This document shows positions 5,173 to 5,278 of a DNA stretch of 5,278 nucleotides, in pieces. The position numbers and the translations under genes are program-made. Where the stretch lies: assembly GCA_022798855.1 (NCBI GenBank), contig JAAWNI010000159.1, positions 1 to 5,278 on the forward strand, read 5' to 3'. Under the pieces are notes generated by a model, which ran no database searches, was not told the DNA's origin, and worked only from the letters and a program-made list of their open reading frames with translations. Within the stretch, counting starts at the first letter, position 1; the number at the start of each line of letters is the position of its first letter. This stretch comes from Lawsonibacter sp. Its GTDB lineage: Bacteria > Bacillota > Clostridia > Oscillospirales > Oscillospiraceae.

Positions 5173-5278
5173 TAGAAGTTGTACCATTAGCCGAAAGATA
5201 CAGATTTGCGAGACAAAATTGCCGATGGCAAGGCAAAAAATCGCAGGAATACTTTGTGTATTTCAAGATTTTTTAACG
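5173..5278. other. Non-coding AU-rich structured tail, cut by window end
   Basis: No credible gene is seen here. TTGCC with GGCAA around GAT forms a small hairpin near 5219-5231. A larger one follows: AAAAAATC (5235-5242) pairs with GATTTTTT (5267-5274), and inside it GGAATAC (5246-5252) pairs with GTATTTC (5258-5264) over a TTTGT loop. The text resembles a dispersed intergenic repeat I recall from gut clostridia, but I cannot confirm that here. It is probably incomplete, because the window ends within it. Confidence 0.45.

Overview
The window looks like chromosomal DNA from a GC-rich, gut-type Firmicute, most likely in or near the Oscillospiraceae (Flavonifractor/Lawsonibacter-like). This is an inference. 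It rests on the clostridial rnfA-rnfB gene order, strong Shine-Dalgarno (SD) sites, GC-rich codon use, and GC-rich palindromic repeats of the CTCCCTC...GAGGGAG kind that I recall from these genomes. No rRNA, tRNA, CRISPR array, integrase or transposase was seen.

Layout. (1) Positions 1-1140, plus strand: the end of an rnf operon, with the C-terminal part of rnfA and a complete rnfB. These belong to the membrane complex that couples ferredoxin oxidation and NAD+ reduction to ion transport. A 12-bp perfect hairpin follows. (2) Positions 1211-1330: a short intergenic stretch holding one palindromic repeat. (3) Positions 1331-3016, minus strand: a SEDS peptidoglycan polymerase of the RodA type, followed 16 nt downstream by a HicA toxin gene and an overlapping HicB antitoxin gene. 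(4) Positions 3017-3206: a divergent promoter region holding a second copy of the palindromic repeat. (5) Positions 3207-5030, plus strand: tsaE, tsaB and upp, each overlapping the next by 4 to 8 nt. They encode two partners in tRNA t6A synthesis and the uracil salvage enzyme. (6) Positions 5031-5278: a strong intrinsic terminator, a 66-bp element with perfect 14-bp inverted ends, and an AU-rich structured tail cut by the window end.

Most genes are housekeeping and need little reinterpretation. The unusual points are: the AT-richer hicAB pair placed behind rodA with no visible promoter of its own; two same-orientation repeat copies that bracket the whole inverted rodA-hicA-hicB block; a repeat copy inside the probable rodA leader; overlapping divergent promoters for rodA and tsaE; a good promoter-like sequence inside tsaB that could drive upp; and the non-coding structured elements after upp. 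I see no convincing new multi-gene system. The repeat and leader structures are the best candidates for something undescribed.
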